Shown one piece after another: positions 11,501 through 26,500 of a stretch of 64,000 nucleotides of DNA. Source of the stretch: Campylorhamphus procurvoides. Its lineage: Eukaryota > Chordata > Aves > Passeriformes > Dendrocolaptidae. Every line of letters starts with the position of its first letter. Within the stretch, counting starts at the first letter, position 1. The notes beneath the pieces are model-generated. The model saw only the letters and a list, made by a program, of their open reading frames with translations. It was not told where the DNA came from and made no database searches. The position numbers were made by a program, and so were the translations under genes. The stretch covers positions 434,001-498,000 of the forward strand of contig WBMV01005052.1 of the NCBI GenBank assembly GCA_013396655.1, read 5' to 3'.

Positions 11501-14500
11501 GTTTCATCAAAGTTATCTCTCTGTGGCTTTTTGCCAAGATTAGTATCAAATGAAGATGAAGCCGTGACAAAACCTTGCCATCCTCAGCTGCAGTAAAGGG
11601 CTATCCAATACTGGTTCAAGGCAAAACTTCAGCTTCTCCTTTGCTGTCTATGACCCAAAAAAAACTCTGGGGGAAATAACCCTTGAACTTTGGCACATCT
11701 GGATCTGCGATCCTGTTTGAATGTGAATTTTGTGCTCTGGCCCTGCTGTCAGTGCCACAGCAGGTGATGGGGTCCAACATCTAGAGTTCAAGCAGAAATG
11801 GTGACTGCCAATTGATGGTCCAATCCTTACCTCTCACACAGTCATAAGAAATAAGATCTTACTTAAAAACACAACAGATCAGAGGTGCTGATGAAAAGTG
11901 TTTCCCGAATTAATTTAAATAATATTAATGCCTCTAATGAATTAAATCAGATAGATCTACCAAAGTCAGGCAAGAGTGGCTGAAATTTAGGTTAGCATTG
12001 CTATCACACTGAAAGTCCTTGCAAGTACAAATATAGAGCTTGAGAAACAGTTCAATCAAGTTTATTTCATCTTATACCACTGTTATGAATTTTCACATTC
12101 ACTTGCATATATACATTCTACTGTACCTTGATTTTCATGGAAACAGTTGATTATCTTTAGAATAGCAATGCCATTTTCCATTAAACTGTATGAGACACAG
12201 TCCCAGAAGCTGCCAATCAGCAAGGCTGCACTGATTTAAACACCTATTAAGTGAGCTCATATAAAATAAGCATTTGATTTTTTTTATTTTGATAATAATT
12301 ATTTTAGGTTCTAAAAGTACTAAAAGAAACAGATTCTGAACTGCATATTGGAAAATGAGATTTTCTTTCACTTGTGTTTACCAGTAGGTATAAAAGAATG
12401 TTGTATGTTAAATAACAAAAGATATACCTTTAACATTAGGGTAATTATAGTAACACTTTAAAAGCAGGAAAATAAGCTATGCCAATTTCATGTTACTAGT
12501 CTAATACAACATACTCAAATGTTATTACTAGAAAAGCTAGTAAAACTGAAATAATTGTGAAAGCCTCAGATAAAAGTATCTCTCAACTTTTTAAAGACTA
12601 AATATTTTGCTGTTAGCAAATTTCAAAACAGAGTTATTGTTTTTAGCACACAGTCAACAACATTTCTAACTGATTCCTTGCTGACCCCTTAATTTTAATT
12701 ATTTTCATTTTGAAATTATTACATCTTGAAGTACTCTTCCATTATGCATTCACTTTGGAACTCCATAAAATCATAGAATGGTTTGGGCTGGAAGAAATCT
12801 TAAAGGTCATCTAGTTCCAAACTCCTGGTTATGGGCAGAGATGCCTTCCATTAGACCATGTTGCCCTGAGCCCCATCACACCCAGCCTTCAACACTGTCA
12901 GGGACAGGACATTCACAGCGTCTCTGGGCAACTTGTTCCAGTGCCTCACCTCACCCTCACAGTAAACAGTTTCTTCACAACAACTAATCTAAATTTCTGC
13001 TCTTTTAGTTTAAAACCTTTCCCCTTGTCCTATCACTACATGCACTTGCAAAAAGTCCCTGTCCAGCTCTCTTGCAGGCCCCTTTGGGTGCTGGAAGGCT
13101 GCCCTGAGGTCCAACTGTCTCAGCCTGCCTTCACCGAGGAGATGCTCCAGCCCTCTGACCATCTTCGTGGCCCTTCTCTGGACCCACACACTTTTTATAT
13201 TGGGGGCCCTGGAGCTGAACGCAGTGTTGCAGGTTGGATCTCATGAAGGTGAAGTAGAGCGGGAGAACCACCTGCCTTGACCTGCTGGCTACACTTTTGG
13301 TGCAGAACTTGTAAGATGCCTGTTAAAAATTCAGGAGCCAAAAAATTATTTTGTCACCTACTTGACTTAAACCAAAAGAAGAATATGTTCTTGTAAAGAT
13401 GCAGCTTAGCCTATTTCTTTGCAAAATTACAGACCCCTAACTTCCCCATAGTGATTCAGTATGCTAAGAAATTATCTGAATATTGAATGATTTAATAAGA
13501 GTTAAATAAACATTATATTCTGGCCCACATTTTCTTAATTTTATATAGCAATCAAGCCTGCAGATAAATCAATTATTTTAATCACTTCTCTACACATAAT
13601 TAACATGTTTCCATAGCATAATTATTCAGTTTTATTTACATCCTTTGTTTGATTTTGCTTTAATATAAGCCTTTCAATCAGAAGAAAAAAAATATCACAC
13701 ATCCCCGCTTTACAGTATTATCAGATCCATATTAAATAACAGAATTGAATTATTACTCAGAATTTTTCAAAATCCTTGTTGATGTCCCTTAAAGGAAAAT
13801 AAAATGCAGGCAACAGAGTAACACAAAGTCACTTTGCTTTCATAGAAAAATGCCAGAATACGTATAACATTCATGCACACTTACAAACTGTTTATTATTT
13901 AACAGTTCTTCTTGTGATAAAATATATTCCAGAAGTATCCAAAGACCACAGAATCAGTGTAACAAACCAAATTGGCATGATACTAGGATCTACTACCAAA
14001 AATATATTCTCCACTTGCATGTGATATAAAGCAGCCACAGTAACACAAGACTGGATCTCAGACAAAAAAAATTATGAGCCATATGTAGAGAAAACTGATT
14101 GCTTCAGTACCTGATTTTGTAAAAATGCTATTTTCAAATATCGTGGTACTGAAGCAGTTGCTGGCAGTCAGTGTTAGTCTCTAATTTAGCCACAAGCACC
14201 AAACTGTGCCTTATGTTAGGAGCGACTTTTATCCAGCACATAGTCCATAAGGGAAAGTCAGGTCCCTTAGGAAGGCATATCTGAGACAAGGGGACCATAT
14301 TTCATCATTAAACAGGTAATCCAAGTCATAACTCAGGCATCTACATGACTGTCTAGATAAGCAGTCATTGCGTAGAATTAATAGGTTCTAGTGCACTTGG
14401 TAAGAGAACTGAAATGAGAAGACTTGCTGATATCTCAGACACTTGAACTTTTGTAAATGTGTAAGACAAATAAGGCTAAGCAAAACCATAGCATTATGGT

Positions 14501-17500
14501 TACTATTATTATTATGGTTATTATCTGAGGTACTCTGAACTGATTATTCACAGAAATCATGTTATGCTTGTCTATGAGGGAAATAATTTTCTCAAGCAGC
14601 ACTGGTGTTATGAATTATTAGGAACACAATAGTCTAATAATTGGGTTGTTTTCAAGTAAAGTTCTCAGCCAGACAAAAATTACTGAATGGTAGAATGACT
14701 GATCCTCATGTTACAGCATTACTGAAGTAACAGGTTCAAAGCCAAATGACAGGAATAGCATTAATGTGAGAGAGAAGACCTTGTAGGTCACACAACAGCA
14801 GACTGAACCTCAGAGCTTAAGTGACTGTAGCTAGATAGTTTATAGTCAATTAAGTATTTAAAATTCCATATTCTATTGAATATTGTAGTTATTACTGTCA
14901 GTTTTGCCAAGGGAGGTCTAAAGGAACTGCATGTTTCAGAGCATACTGCATTCAAGAACAGCTTGTATGACCATGGAAGTAAGACTAGTTAGGACATTAA
15001 TGGAAGTAGGGAGATCTTCACCCAACTCCTCCTGAGTGACAACTGCAGTCAAGTGCTACCTCAGTAGCAGAAGCCCCTGGAATACTGAGGTCCCTGCTAT
15101 GTTACAGAAACTTGATGACCACAGATTGCTTTGCAGGCTCCTGGTTTGCACTAGATGTTCCTGGCAGCTTCTGCTTAGAGAGAGGGCTCATGGATTTTTC
15201 AATCTAGTTTGGCAGTGGCTGCAGTAGGCTTTTTGAACCTGACTAAAAAAAAATAAAAATTACAGCATCTCTGTTGTTGTCAGACACAAAAACCACCTTA
15301 AAAAGCTTAATTTGTATATAATTTAATTTTTAGTCCTTGTTCATTACAAGCAGAACCTTTTTCTAAAGAGCTTCCCTCACTGTCCTCATAGCTTCTTCTG
15401 CCTTGACTTCAGCTGCAACAGCTCCTAAGCAGTTGTACAGAAGCTGTATCTCTTTCAAAAGAGGACACAGCTCCTAAGCCTCTCACACAGTGCTATTGGC
15501 AAGATACATATCCAAAGTCTTTTAGATAATCACACTGAAAATGTTAAGTTCTCTGCCTCACACTCTGAATGGCATGAAAGAAGGATCAGAAAACTTTCAT
15601 TTCTACCTTCATTTTAAATATACTGTTTTTATGTTCCAATTCAGCATTACTTCTCATGGAATTAGCCATGAAGTTTTCACAGTATGACAAATAGCTTGCA
15701 TAATAGAGGACTACCATGCTATAGGTCTATGTAATATGTTATAGTGAAAGCTGCAGATAAAAAACATTGATTACAAAGAGTAACAAACTGCAAGCTACAT
15801 TTTTTGATATTCCTCATTAACTTTTATAAAGCATGGAAAAAACCACAGTTTTTGTCTGACTTTTCAGAAATGGTTACCCCATGAAAAATGTTGCAGATAT
15901 TCCAAGGCACGCAAATTAACAAACTTCACTTAACCAAAAGTCTCATGAACAAGGTGAGTTTTTCCTGCAAAGCAATCTATTCTCAAGCAAGAGGTCCACT
16001 GCAGCCTGCTTTTAAAGACTAGTTAACATTGGTACCTCCTTATTACACAAGTCTTGGTGAAACACAAAAACAAAAAGGTGCATTATTATGCTGTCAGACC
16101 ACAGTATATTTAACAAGTTTAATTACTGTTTAAGTACTGTACTTACTGTAATTATAGTGAGGTTCGTTACATCTGCAAATAAAACCATAATTGTTTTGTT
16201 TATGAACAACATGAAGAAGGAAAGTTTAAAGTTTTCATCTGGTTTTATTATTACGTGAGATAGACAACCTTTTCCTTCATCTAAAATATTGGCAGAGCAA
16301 GCTGGTGAGTACTGCTAGACATTTTATGATCCCTTGCTATCATACATACCAGCTAGGTGTTTCTCCATGGTCTGAAGTTCTTTTGCTGCTAAGGAATCCT
16401 TTAAGAGTTTCTGTCTTGGGCAACCTCCAGGTCTGACACCCGTAGTGTCCAAGGTCCAAACTGTCTGAGACTTACACAGATAAAAAGAAAAAGGAATACT
16501 TTTAATCTATTTTCATATTTGTACATGAAATAGTAAAAGAGTGGTGTCTTCATTTAGAACAGTGAATCTGGTGCTTTTCATGTAGAATATATAAAACTTT
16601 ATGAAAAATACTACAAAATATCATGTCTTACCTTAAATAAAATAAAGAGTAGGCATTAGTTAAAAGCAGCAGGTCTAAAGAAACTCAAATATACACCTTC
16701 ACACAAGCTCTTGCTCCATGCTTAGACATCATAACAGGAAAAATTCCTCAAAGATTTATATTCTGTACAGTTCCAGTTGCAGGTTGCACTTACTTTAAAT
16801 TACAGTAACATTTGGCACAGTATGTCTCCAAAGCAGCACTTCTGGGAATATCACAGAATTTCCTAATCACAAGTGTCAGTACTGTTTTAACACTGCAAGA
16901 AGTGTTCCTTTCAGGAAGGCAACTAAATCATCAGGGCGACAGCAAACAGCAAACAGACCATCTCCTCAGCCTCTCCATTATTGAACACTGTGGTATTCAA
17001 AATTATTTGCATTTTCTGGAACCCACTCAATATAGTTTCAAGAAATTTTTGCAAAATATACTCTGAGGTAATTGTGATAATTTTTTAAAATATGTATTCA
17101 AAACAGACAATAAAATATATGATCAGGTGTGCAAGCCTTGGTCATTAAAACAACAAACAAAAATCACAATCTGGATCGTTGAGGTCACTATAGAATATTA
17201 ATCTCTATTAAATTACTCACATTCCTAAATGGTTATTTCAAATGGATATGACACACCAAATATCTATCTCTAAATGGAAGAATATTTTATTCTGTGATCA
17301 ATTCCTCTGAAATAAACAAAACTAAGTAAAAGATGAGAAAGGGGAATAGAGATCGTAAGAGAACTCCAATATTTCAATGTTCAATCTGTTTTTAGATATA
17401 CTCTGTCCCCAGATTTTTATAGTGTAAAAAGGATATTTTTATATACATTTGATAGGCTATATTTTCACATATGGGAAAAAACAGCAGGACTTCAATAATG

Positions 17501-20500
17501 TCTATGAGGAAAAAAAAAGCCTCAAGGTTATAAGGATTAATTCAAACATATGATTTCCTTCATAAATACAACTGTGATGAAATATGGAATAAAAACTAGT
17601 CAGTGGTCTATGACAGTACTTGAAGACCAAACTGCTCATCTAATATTCTTAAATTGGACTATTCAAGCTTATCATAGCAAATTATTGTCATCTTTCATAA
17701 CTTTCTAACCTCCATAAAATACAAACGTCCAAAGCTCAGCCTGATGAGGTTTCACTTTCCATGACCTGAAAATATGTCTGGAAATGAAATCGAGTTATCT
17801 TTCCTTTTTACAAACCTTCGCTGTTTTTCCTTACATTTTGTGTTTTCCTCTACTATACTTGTTTCCTTTATGCACAATAGCCATATAAGACACATGAGTA
17901 ATGGAAGCTCTCTACCGTCTTAGTAGAATCTAAGATAAATGGAGAAAAGTGATTCCCTAAATGGTAAGCATCATGGTAGTGTTTTAGACATTTATAACCA
18001 CATAAGTAATCTTTAAATTAAATTACTTCCAAATAGTAGACTCCAAATCACAAAGTTCATCAAATGCCTGCAATACCTTTGTATGTTTCAAGACAGGTTT
18101 TTAAATCTCATATAAGTTGATGTAAGACATATAGATATGCCTGAATATAAGTGCATACAGGCACAGACAAAGGCAGGTATACACATCATATAAGTTTGTT
18201 TTCAGTTCTGGATCATCAAGAGATATATACATTCTTTCAAAAAAATATATTATTTTTGTATATGATTTAAAACAAAAACTTATGCATTCAGCATCCATCA
18301 TTACATACTGTTATATGTTGAAACTCCCTTTCAGACACACAATTCCAACACCCTATGAAACTAATGAGATGACTTTGGGTGAATTTTTCTTCCAAATTTC
18401 GCAACTCCTCCTGTGCATTTTTCTGTTTTATGTAACCTCATAAGCTTATGACATTTTGTCAGGCCAACATCCTCACAAAAGACCAGAACAGTACTGACAC
18501 AGTAGTTATGGAAGATGAGATATTTAATATTAGTAATTTCATGACATTTTTATAATAGTACTTTCAATTAAATGCCCTTACTTGATAGAAAATAATAATG
18601 ATCTGGGGGGAAAAAAAAGTACAAGACTTTATCGATACATTAAAACTGTACCATAAGCATTTTTTATTATTTCTCTGAAGCTAGATACTTCAGGGTTATA
18701 AGCAACATTTTTGGAGGCAGGCTCAGGTAATGTTTTTTTATATATTTCTAAAGAACACTGAGCATAGAAAAATATTTTTTAACATTTTGAGACTATGATT
18801 TCATCTAGGTGAATAATGCATAAACACAGACAGAGGTCCTCAGTGTCTCCAGCACACAATTTGTGCAACAGCCTTATTCCTGAAAGATAAACACAGGCTG
18901 AAACTAGGGGATGTTATCAAGAAGGCTCTGGAAGCATGTGAATTCAAAAGCAAGGATAATGAATTTGTCCAATTCTAGCAGAATTCCCTGGTGCCCCTTC
19001 TCTCCACTAGATGCACAGCAGCAGTTCAGATATGTCACTTAAGAAAGAGAGACATTCAAGCTTGCAAGCCATTAGTTTAAACATTCTTATTCTACTTCAC
19101 CAAAACCTATCCTTTGTCTCCTGGCCAGGAACTGCAGAGATAAAACACTATTATCAGTTAACTTAGACTTTAATGATGACAGCAGACTGAAAGTAGTGGA
19201 AAAATACAACATGTAAGTATGAAGTATGTGCATAGTAGTCCTTCCAATTATCTCACCACCTTTCAAACTACCATTGTCCTTGTTTATGCATTAAGCTTTA
19301 TAAATATTAGCACAAAATTTATAAATGGCCTATTTACATTAACAAGATTAGCAATACCTAAGTATGAGGATGCCCCTGAAAGATATTCTTTTCTTTCAAA
19401 CTTGTAGAAACAACTCTGGGTCCTGTTCATCACCTTCAAACTGAAGGTGAGTAAGTGTCTCTGCACCAGAAATATGTTGAAATAAACACTCAGGTTATAT
19501 TTGTCAACTTTTATGGTCAACTGCGTGTCCACTTCTCAAGTGGCTTTCTTTATATATCGTAACCATTTTTCACACACAATACATTCATTAATGCTTTTCT
19601 CTTCTTCAGTCCCTTAGCCAAATTACTGCTAAAACTAAAACAAACAATAAGGCCGAAGACAATCCCTCTCATTACTGAATCCCTGAACTTCGGAAAATAC
19701 TATAACTTACTCAGAATGCCACAGTGGAACAGAAATGCAATTTAGGAGATCATGAATAAGATTAAGAAAGTTTTCTCAAGATCACAATATGTGCTCCAAT
19801 CTGCAGCACAATGTTAGACAGTGTATTTTTTATGCCTAAGGAAACCCCAGTGCAGATGGGAATGTCTTGATCTCACCATGGAGCTGAATTGCCACAGGGT
19901 GTCTAATACTCCCTGACACAAGGGGAGTTCTGCAGAGGTACCAAATTTCAGAACAGCTAAGACCAAGAGTAAGGGCTCCAACTCACTTATATCACCTGGA
20001 AATCAAGCACTTGTTAGAAAATAAATTACTCTTTCTTTCTGGCCACAAAAAGTGTTAATAAATTATGCAGCACATATTTCAACGTTATCTTGGACTGTTT
20101 CAGAGTAAATCATCAAGGTAACCCCACACATGTCCAAGCACACAACCAATCTCTTTCTGGATGTGGGAACACTTCCCACCCCAGAAGAGAAAGTGCTTCA
20201 TTTTTAAAGACTGTCTGAATTGCATGATCAAAATGAAATGAAGAAAAAGAGGTAAACTCAATTAGTTAGTTCCTGCCAAGCTGTACGTATATGCAGTGCA
20301 TTTTTATTGTACTTTTTCCTCAACACAGTTTTGCTAGTCAAGTGAAAATTTTATTGGTAACTTCAGGAGATAAAAAGAACACAACCATGCTTAGCTTTCT
20401 ACATATAACCTACTATTTCCTTGCTGAATAGCTTAAATATCTTAAATATATATATTTGTCAACGATTCCTCCAAATACATAAAAAACCTCCTCTTTACTG

Positions 20501-23500
20501 AACAATTTGTTTGCAAATGTCTCTCTGACCAAGCAGCTGACAAGTACAGAGGTTATGCATGCAGTGGAACTTTTTGTGCAATATTTTATTTGAAGATTCT
20601 GCACATGTACTTCCTGTACGGAGTTTACCAAATATTTAATCTTTCATCTTCCATAGTCTGCTCAAGGACATAAGGTGAGCTAGTCAACACAGGGTTTTGG
20701 CACTGTAAAAATAATAAGCCTTCTGAGAGCCCTGTTGCAATATCAGCTGTCACCTCTAATCCGCACCTCCTACATTAGGGCCTGTTCTACTTGAAATACC
20801 ATGGAATTGAAATTACAAGCTTTTTGCTTCCCATGGCAGTGAGCCAGCACATTTTACACTAAACCTTACATGAAAAAATGGTAGTTTGAGTTAACTTACA
20901 CATAGATTTTCTGTTTACAGGCAAGTGGGAAGCAGGAAATATGTGGACACCTGGGAATCACATTTGTTTCAGTTTCTAAAATGCAACAAGAATAATTTTT
21001 TTTCTAAACTTCTGTCCTGTTTAATTTACAGTTATTTGGACTAATATTTCTGAATTTATCATGCCCAAGAACCCAAAATTTTAGACAGGGCAAAACAAGA
21101 CACTCAATGATTTTTATTTTTTTCCCCCTAAAGTTCGGAATATTTTTTCAATTTAATATTACATTTTAGAGGATTAAATATCTCTTAATAAGAGTATTTT
21201 CACTCAAGAAGATATCTGCCCTCCTGTATGCCAGTGTTAGCTCTCCCTGGAAGCACTAAGCACATGCTACGTGCAATGCCTGCCAGTGGGGCTGATGAAC
21301 TTGTGAGAAGTAGAGGCTTTTCGGGAAGCAGTCCTTACTCTTGGGACTTGGAGAGCAGGACGGGGCAGCCCTGCCATGCATCACAGGGGTCAGGGAGGCA
21401 CCCAGGGGGGCTCACATTTTCAATATGTAACACAATATCAGCAAAAAGAATATCAGCAGGTAAGAAATGAGAAATTTTTTAAGTACTTCAGATAATTTTA
21501 AAAGTAAAAAATGTACTTTAATGGAATTTGTTTTACATAGGGGAGGTCTCAACCAAAGTGGTTCATGGTATGGCATTCAAACTACTTGCTTAAGTACTTG
21601 TGTGAATTATCATTTATTTCCCAAGACGCATGACATTATGTTCTTTTAACAATCTTGTATTGTTAATTTACCTAATATTGTTTAAACTTCAACATTTGCA
21701 TGTTTGTTTTGGGTTTTTTTACTAGCTGTGGAAGAGCTGCAGTAATCTGATATTATCTGTTATTATTTTTACTGGAGATTTAAAATTTGAATTTAAAATT
21801 TTAGCTGTAGGTGCCTGAATTTCCACATACTTGTAGCATTCAGTTTGGATTTGAAAAAAATTGTATCAGAACATGCTAATTTTGTGTGTATAATATACAA
21901 ATATGACCTTCATAATTCATACCACCTCACAGGTGAACTGTGGTTGTTTCTGACATGGCAGTGCAACCTTAAAATAATTATTTAATGACTAACCTGCTAC
22001 AAGCTAAACAGTGGCCCCAGTCCAGGAAAAAATGTATAGATTTAGTTAAATACTGATGTTTGGGTGATTTAAACTTGTAAAAGTAATCAAGTTTCTTCTT
22101 AGTATTGTTCTAAGGAAAAATAGTTGGAAAAGCTATGCAAATGTCTATCAAATAGAATATCATGTATCATGGTAATACTATTGCATTCAACATACACTGA
22201 TAGTAAGAATAAAAGCTTAATTCTTCCTTGTGCATGAAGCCTCATGTCATTTCACAAATTGTATTAACATTAAGGAATTTATGCATTTATCACAGAAAAT
22301 CCATGTCTGTATTCTTTCTATGAAACCAAATGAAAAGTTCCAAAGCAGTAATGAAAACAGAAGAAAATTTATTTGAAACAAAATACTTCTATAAAACACT
22401 ATTACAGCATTTTCCCCACAGTAATAAAGAGCAAAAACCCAAGGCAAATTCATGCAGAAATGATTTTTGCAGTTGGACAACTTCTTTTCTTCCAGTTTTT
22501 GTTACAAAAGGACTGGTTTGCATTACACAGATAATTTGCAAATAAAAATATACCTTTTTATATGCACATGCAAAACAAGATGACTGAATGCAAAGATTCA
22601 CATAAAACCCCTCCAACAACTAAGCATGAGGCTTGTTAGATCCAGGTGGTAAAAGAAGCAACTCAGAGGGAAGGCAAAGGCTACTCAATGTGATCTGCTC
22701 AGTGTGTGTGCCCTCTTTCTCTCTGTTACTCACTGCAAAGTTAGTAACTTCCCCTGATACCTTGCTTTTCCATTTCTGCTAGAATTCCAGCACACCTAAA
22801 TGTTTCCTAGTATCACTTCTGTGTTTTCTTAAAGCTTGCTAGCCAAATATTTACTAAACTAATTTGCAGAAACATAAAGTAAAATAGGACTCTGAGTTCA
22901 CCACATTGAAAAAATCTGAAGAAAAAGCTTTTGCATTTTGTGTAGCACTTTTTGTTACATTAAATATTTCCCAGAAGATGAGACAGGCAGTAAACTAGAA
23001 TCTCTAAGGATGTTTTGAGCGCTTGCTTCCACTTTGAATTCTTGTAAAACACTTGAGAAAAGTGCCGATTCTTGTAAATACCTCAACCAGCTTTTTGCTA
23101 CCTTTACTCACTCATTTAGAATGCCTTGTTTGAGACTGTGCAGCACAGAAAATCTAAGTTCTCCATTTTTCACCTATTAACTCTTCTAATGAAAAATAAA
23201 GTGTAGCAAAAAATTCTATTTAGAGAAAGTTTAAAGGCAAAGGGCTAACTGCAACAACTTCCCAGTTTGTAAGAAATAGAACATATACAATGCTACAAGA
23301 CTATCCTAATATAACCGCAGTATAAATTACATGAGCCATGTTACAGACATTGATGTTGCCTATCTCTTCTGATTACTACAATCCAGACTGTTTTAGTATC
23401 CACATCAAAGATCTTACATGTGGGCTCATACATGAAAAATAGAAAAAAGAACCCACACGCTTCTTTTCTAAAAACATTGATGTATAATTCTTTCTACTTT

Positions 23501-26500
23501 ATCCTACAATTTTTCTAAAAACACCCTCTGAAGGCCAAGGCACCTTTAAGGAAAATTTGTCAAATATACACTGGTAGAGAAAGTGTGTTATAACGATTCA
23601 TTTAACTAGCAACAGACTCAAATTACCCTCTTGGAATGTAGCACCAGTATTAAACATTGCACACCTTGAACCATATCAGGAATTTTACATGTAATATGCA
23701 CATTGGAGTGAATGCCATGAACCAATTTGTCCAATTAATGGGAAATGTCTGATCAACATCTTTGCCCTCATCTTGTATCTCATATAATATCTGAAAATCA
23801 TTCAGGTCATAAGAATGTATTTTGGTATCAATTCTGAAGCAATTTTACAGGCATTTCTTACTGCTTTGATGGATTTGTGGAAATCCAATGCAAGGCATTT
23901 ATCTTCACAGCCTTTCTATGAGGAACCTCAGTTTTATCTCTATATTTTGTATGTCAAGACTGTCAAAGAATAAGTCTCATTGAAAGTTATTAGGGGATCG
24001 TGGAACAGATCTCTCCTTCAGAGCCTTAAAAGGTAACGAGAACAGTTGGATCATTTGTTTCCTTTTGAAGAGATATAGTTAAAGACGAACATAGTGTTGG
24101 ATACCTGATTCTTACTCAAAGAGGGAAAGTACACAACCAGCTTCGCATATTTAAGCAAGAACTTTAAGACACAATACACAACCCACCTTCCACACCAAAA
24201 AAACCCAAACCCTGGCTCCTTAGAAACTTAGGCAAAGATGTTTTCCCAGAGCTCATAGAAGTGAAGTGAGCTGCATTTGCCCCAGGGGATGGGTAGGCAG
24301 AGCAGTAGCTGCAGCTGCTCGTCTTCTCTTTGCAGCACTGGCAGTAACAGCAACAGCCAGTGTGGCTTTCAGGGATATAGCCTTGGCAACTTTGCTGCCT
24401 CTGGTAGTCTACTCCTCCAGGCAACCTCAACTAAACCTGGAACTAGCAGAGCATGAAATGACATAGGTACATATTGTTTTTTCATTCCTATGCCTACACA
24501 CACAGAGCATGTATGTAAAACTATTCAGCTGAAGGCTGTACATTTCTGTAACTACGATTTTGCTAATAAGCATAGTGACCTTTTGTTTTCCTAATATTTT
24601 TATTTTTCTATGCAATTCAATTAATTTGTTGCTCTTTCCTTATGCTTTTCCTTTCTTTGTCTGCAGAACTGATAAATCAAAGTTGGTAGCTGTGGGTCCA
24701 AATCAATAAGGAAACATGGGTTTCAAACATGCTGCAGAATTCATTTCTACCCCTCTGTTCACTGGTGTGAAGCAAAAGGAGGCTTGAGAAAGAAGGTCCA
24801 AACAATGACAACTAAAGTTCTATTATTTCCTCCTTTTGCCCAATATCTGCAAATGCTTTGTGAAGTTCTTGCACTCCAAGTTCTCAGAGAACTTTAACAA
24901 TGGATCTGGAACTCTGTATCTGTCAACTGCTTTGATATCTCATGTTGGATATACTTTACGTTCAATATTATCCATCTTTATTAGTACTACTTAATCAGAT
25001 GCCTCAAAGACCAGTCTGCATTGCCATTTTAGGTCTTTCTTTTTATTGCCCTTTTCCGTTAGCTAATAAATACCGAGTTCTTGCCACTTAATTTATGAAC
25101 ATTAAATTGTGCTATAAACCAATATTGCAATGGCTGAACAGGAATTACACCTGTCTAAAATTTTGCAAATACAACTATTGTCAAGTTATTTGCCTTACGA
25201 TAAAATCAATCCCTTCTTTAACGCATAGTCAAACTCCTGGTGCAATACAACTAGCATCAAAAGTATGATTGTATAATTTTTTTGAAATTATTTTACTGCT
25301 GGTTATGTTTTCTGTTAACTTCATATCTGCAACGATTTTCTTAAATTTCAGAATAAAAGAACTGCTGGAAATAAAACAAAGCATAATGTTGCATTCTACA
25401 AATAAATAAACAAAAACTAACCGTACATTTTAACCAGACAACTCTTGTTTCTTAGTTTTCAAGGAAAAGTTAACAAAAAGCTAAATTACAGTTGAGATAT
25501 TATAATTTCATATTTCATAATGAAACAGAGTTTGAAATATTTTGTTCTCTTCTATTTGCAAAATTTAGTATTATCTGGTAAAATGAATATTTGACTACCA
25601 TTTAAAAAAAAAGACAAAGCATAAAATGACTGCACTTTCAATGGGAGCTATATGTGTAAGTCTGTTCATATGGTTTGCAGGAGAATATAATAATTCATTT
25701 GAAAATCACCTTTCCTAGAATGAAAATTAAAAAGAAAGAGAACTGAAAATTCAGAAGAATTATGCAAATTTAGTCTTACTCTTTCCAGGATGATAGTGTT
25801 GGCAAGCACAACTTCTACCTTTATGCAAAATCTATTTTTTATGAAACTTTAAAACTAAAAAATTTTGAAGGATTAGCCATAAGGGAAGATACTTACAGAT
25901 CCTGCCACTTGAGAGGCACTCTGAAATTCATCAATATCTTCTGTATGTGTTTCATCCCCGGGTACTTGAGCTGTTCCAAAGAGGTAGAAGATAAGTAAAT
26001 TACTCCAATTAACTAAGCATTAGTCACTTTGAAAATACAATGACTCTAAATTAACTGCTATGAAGGTAAATGTATCTACTATAAATGCACTACTTTTCAG
26101 TTACACTTCAATAGATTTTAATCTATTTCTCATTTTATGTCTGATTTTTGTTTATAAGCTTAATGCAATATGGAACAGTGTCTCTAACACGACTAGAGTG
26201 ATAAGCAAGCTTCAGCTTCTTTCAGCTGCCAAGGTGTTTTGTACGTTCTTTGTTATTAAAATTAAATACTGTTTGTCCTTTACACAAGTGAGTAGTGGAT
26301 CTTCACCTTTAATAAAATCAATACAATTAGATTTAATTAATCGTGTTAAACTAACTGGACTACAATTAAAATCTTTGGAGTTAAATGCTGCATCAGCAGC
26401 ACAGGAAAATAAGATGTCCCAATCTTCCCTAGGTTCCACTGTTATGCAGACACTCAGCAGGGAGTGCCACATTTCCAGACCCTGATTTGTTAAACACCTC

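Larger units (their letters stand above)
11214..16349 (-). other. Intron, 5.1 kb
   Basis: AT-rich intron containing a minus-strand CR1 copy (12768-13315) and otherwise unremarkable sequence. Nothing coding is supported. Confidence 0.5.

Noticed and set aside
12778..13246. Two plus-strand open frames of 69 and 101 codons
   Set aside because: They lie on the antisense strand of the CR1 copy and are not genes.
15847..15955. Plus-strand segment between a very strong acceptor (TCTGACTTTTCAG) and donor (ACAAG|GTGAGT)
   Set aside because: All three frames contain stops and no partner exon was found. At most it is part of a non-coding transcript.
21219..21470. GC-richer patch with an 80-codon plus-strand open frame
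   Set aside because: No splice context or known motif. It may be a decayed repeat but could not be matched to one by eye.
24164..24466. Cys-rich open frame on minus and Ala-rich open frame on plus
   Set aside because: Both arise from a CAG/CTG-rich inverted repeat patch. There are no splice sites or family resemblance.
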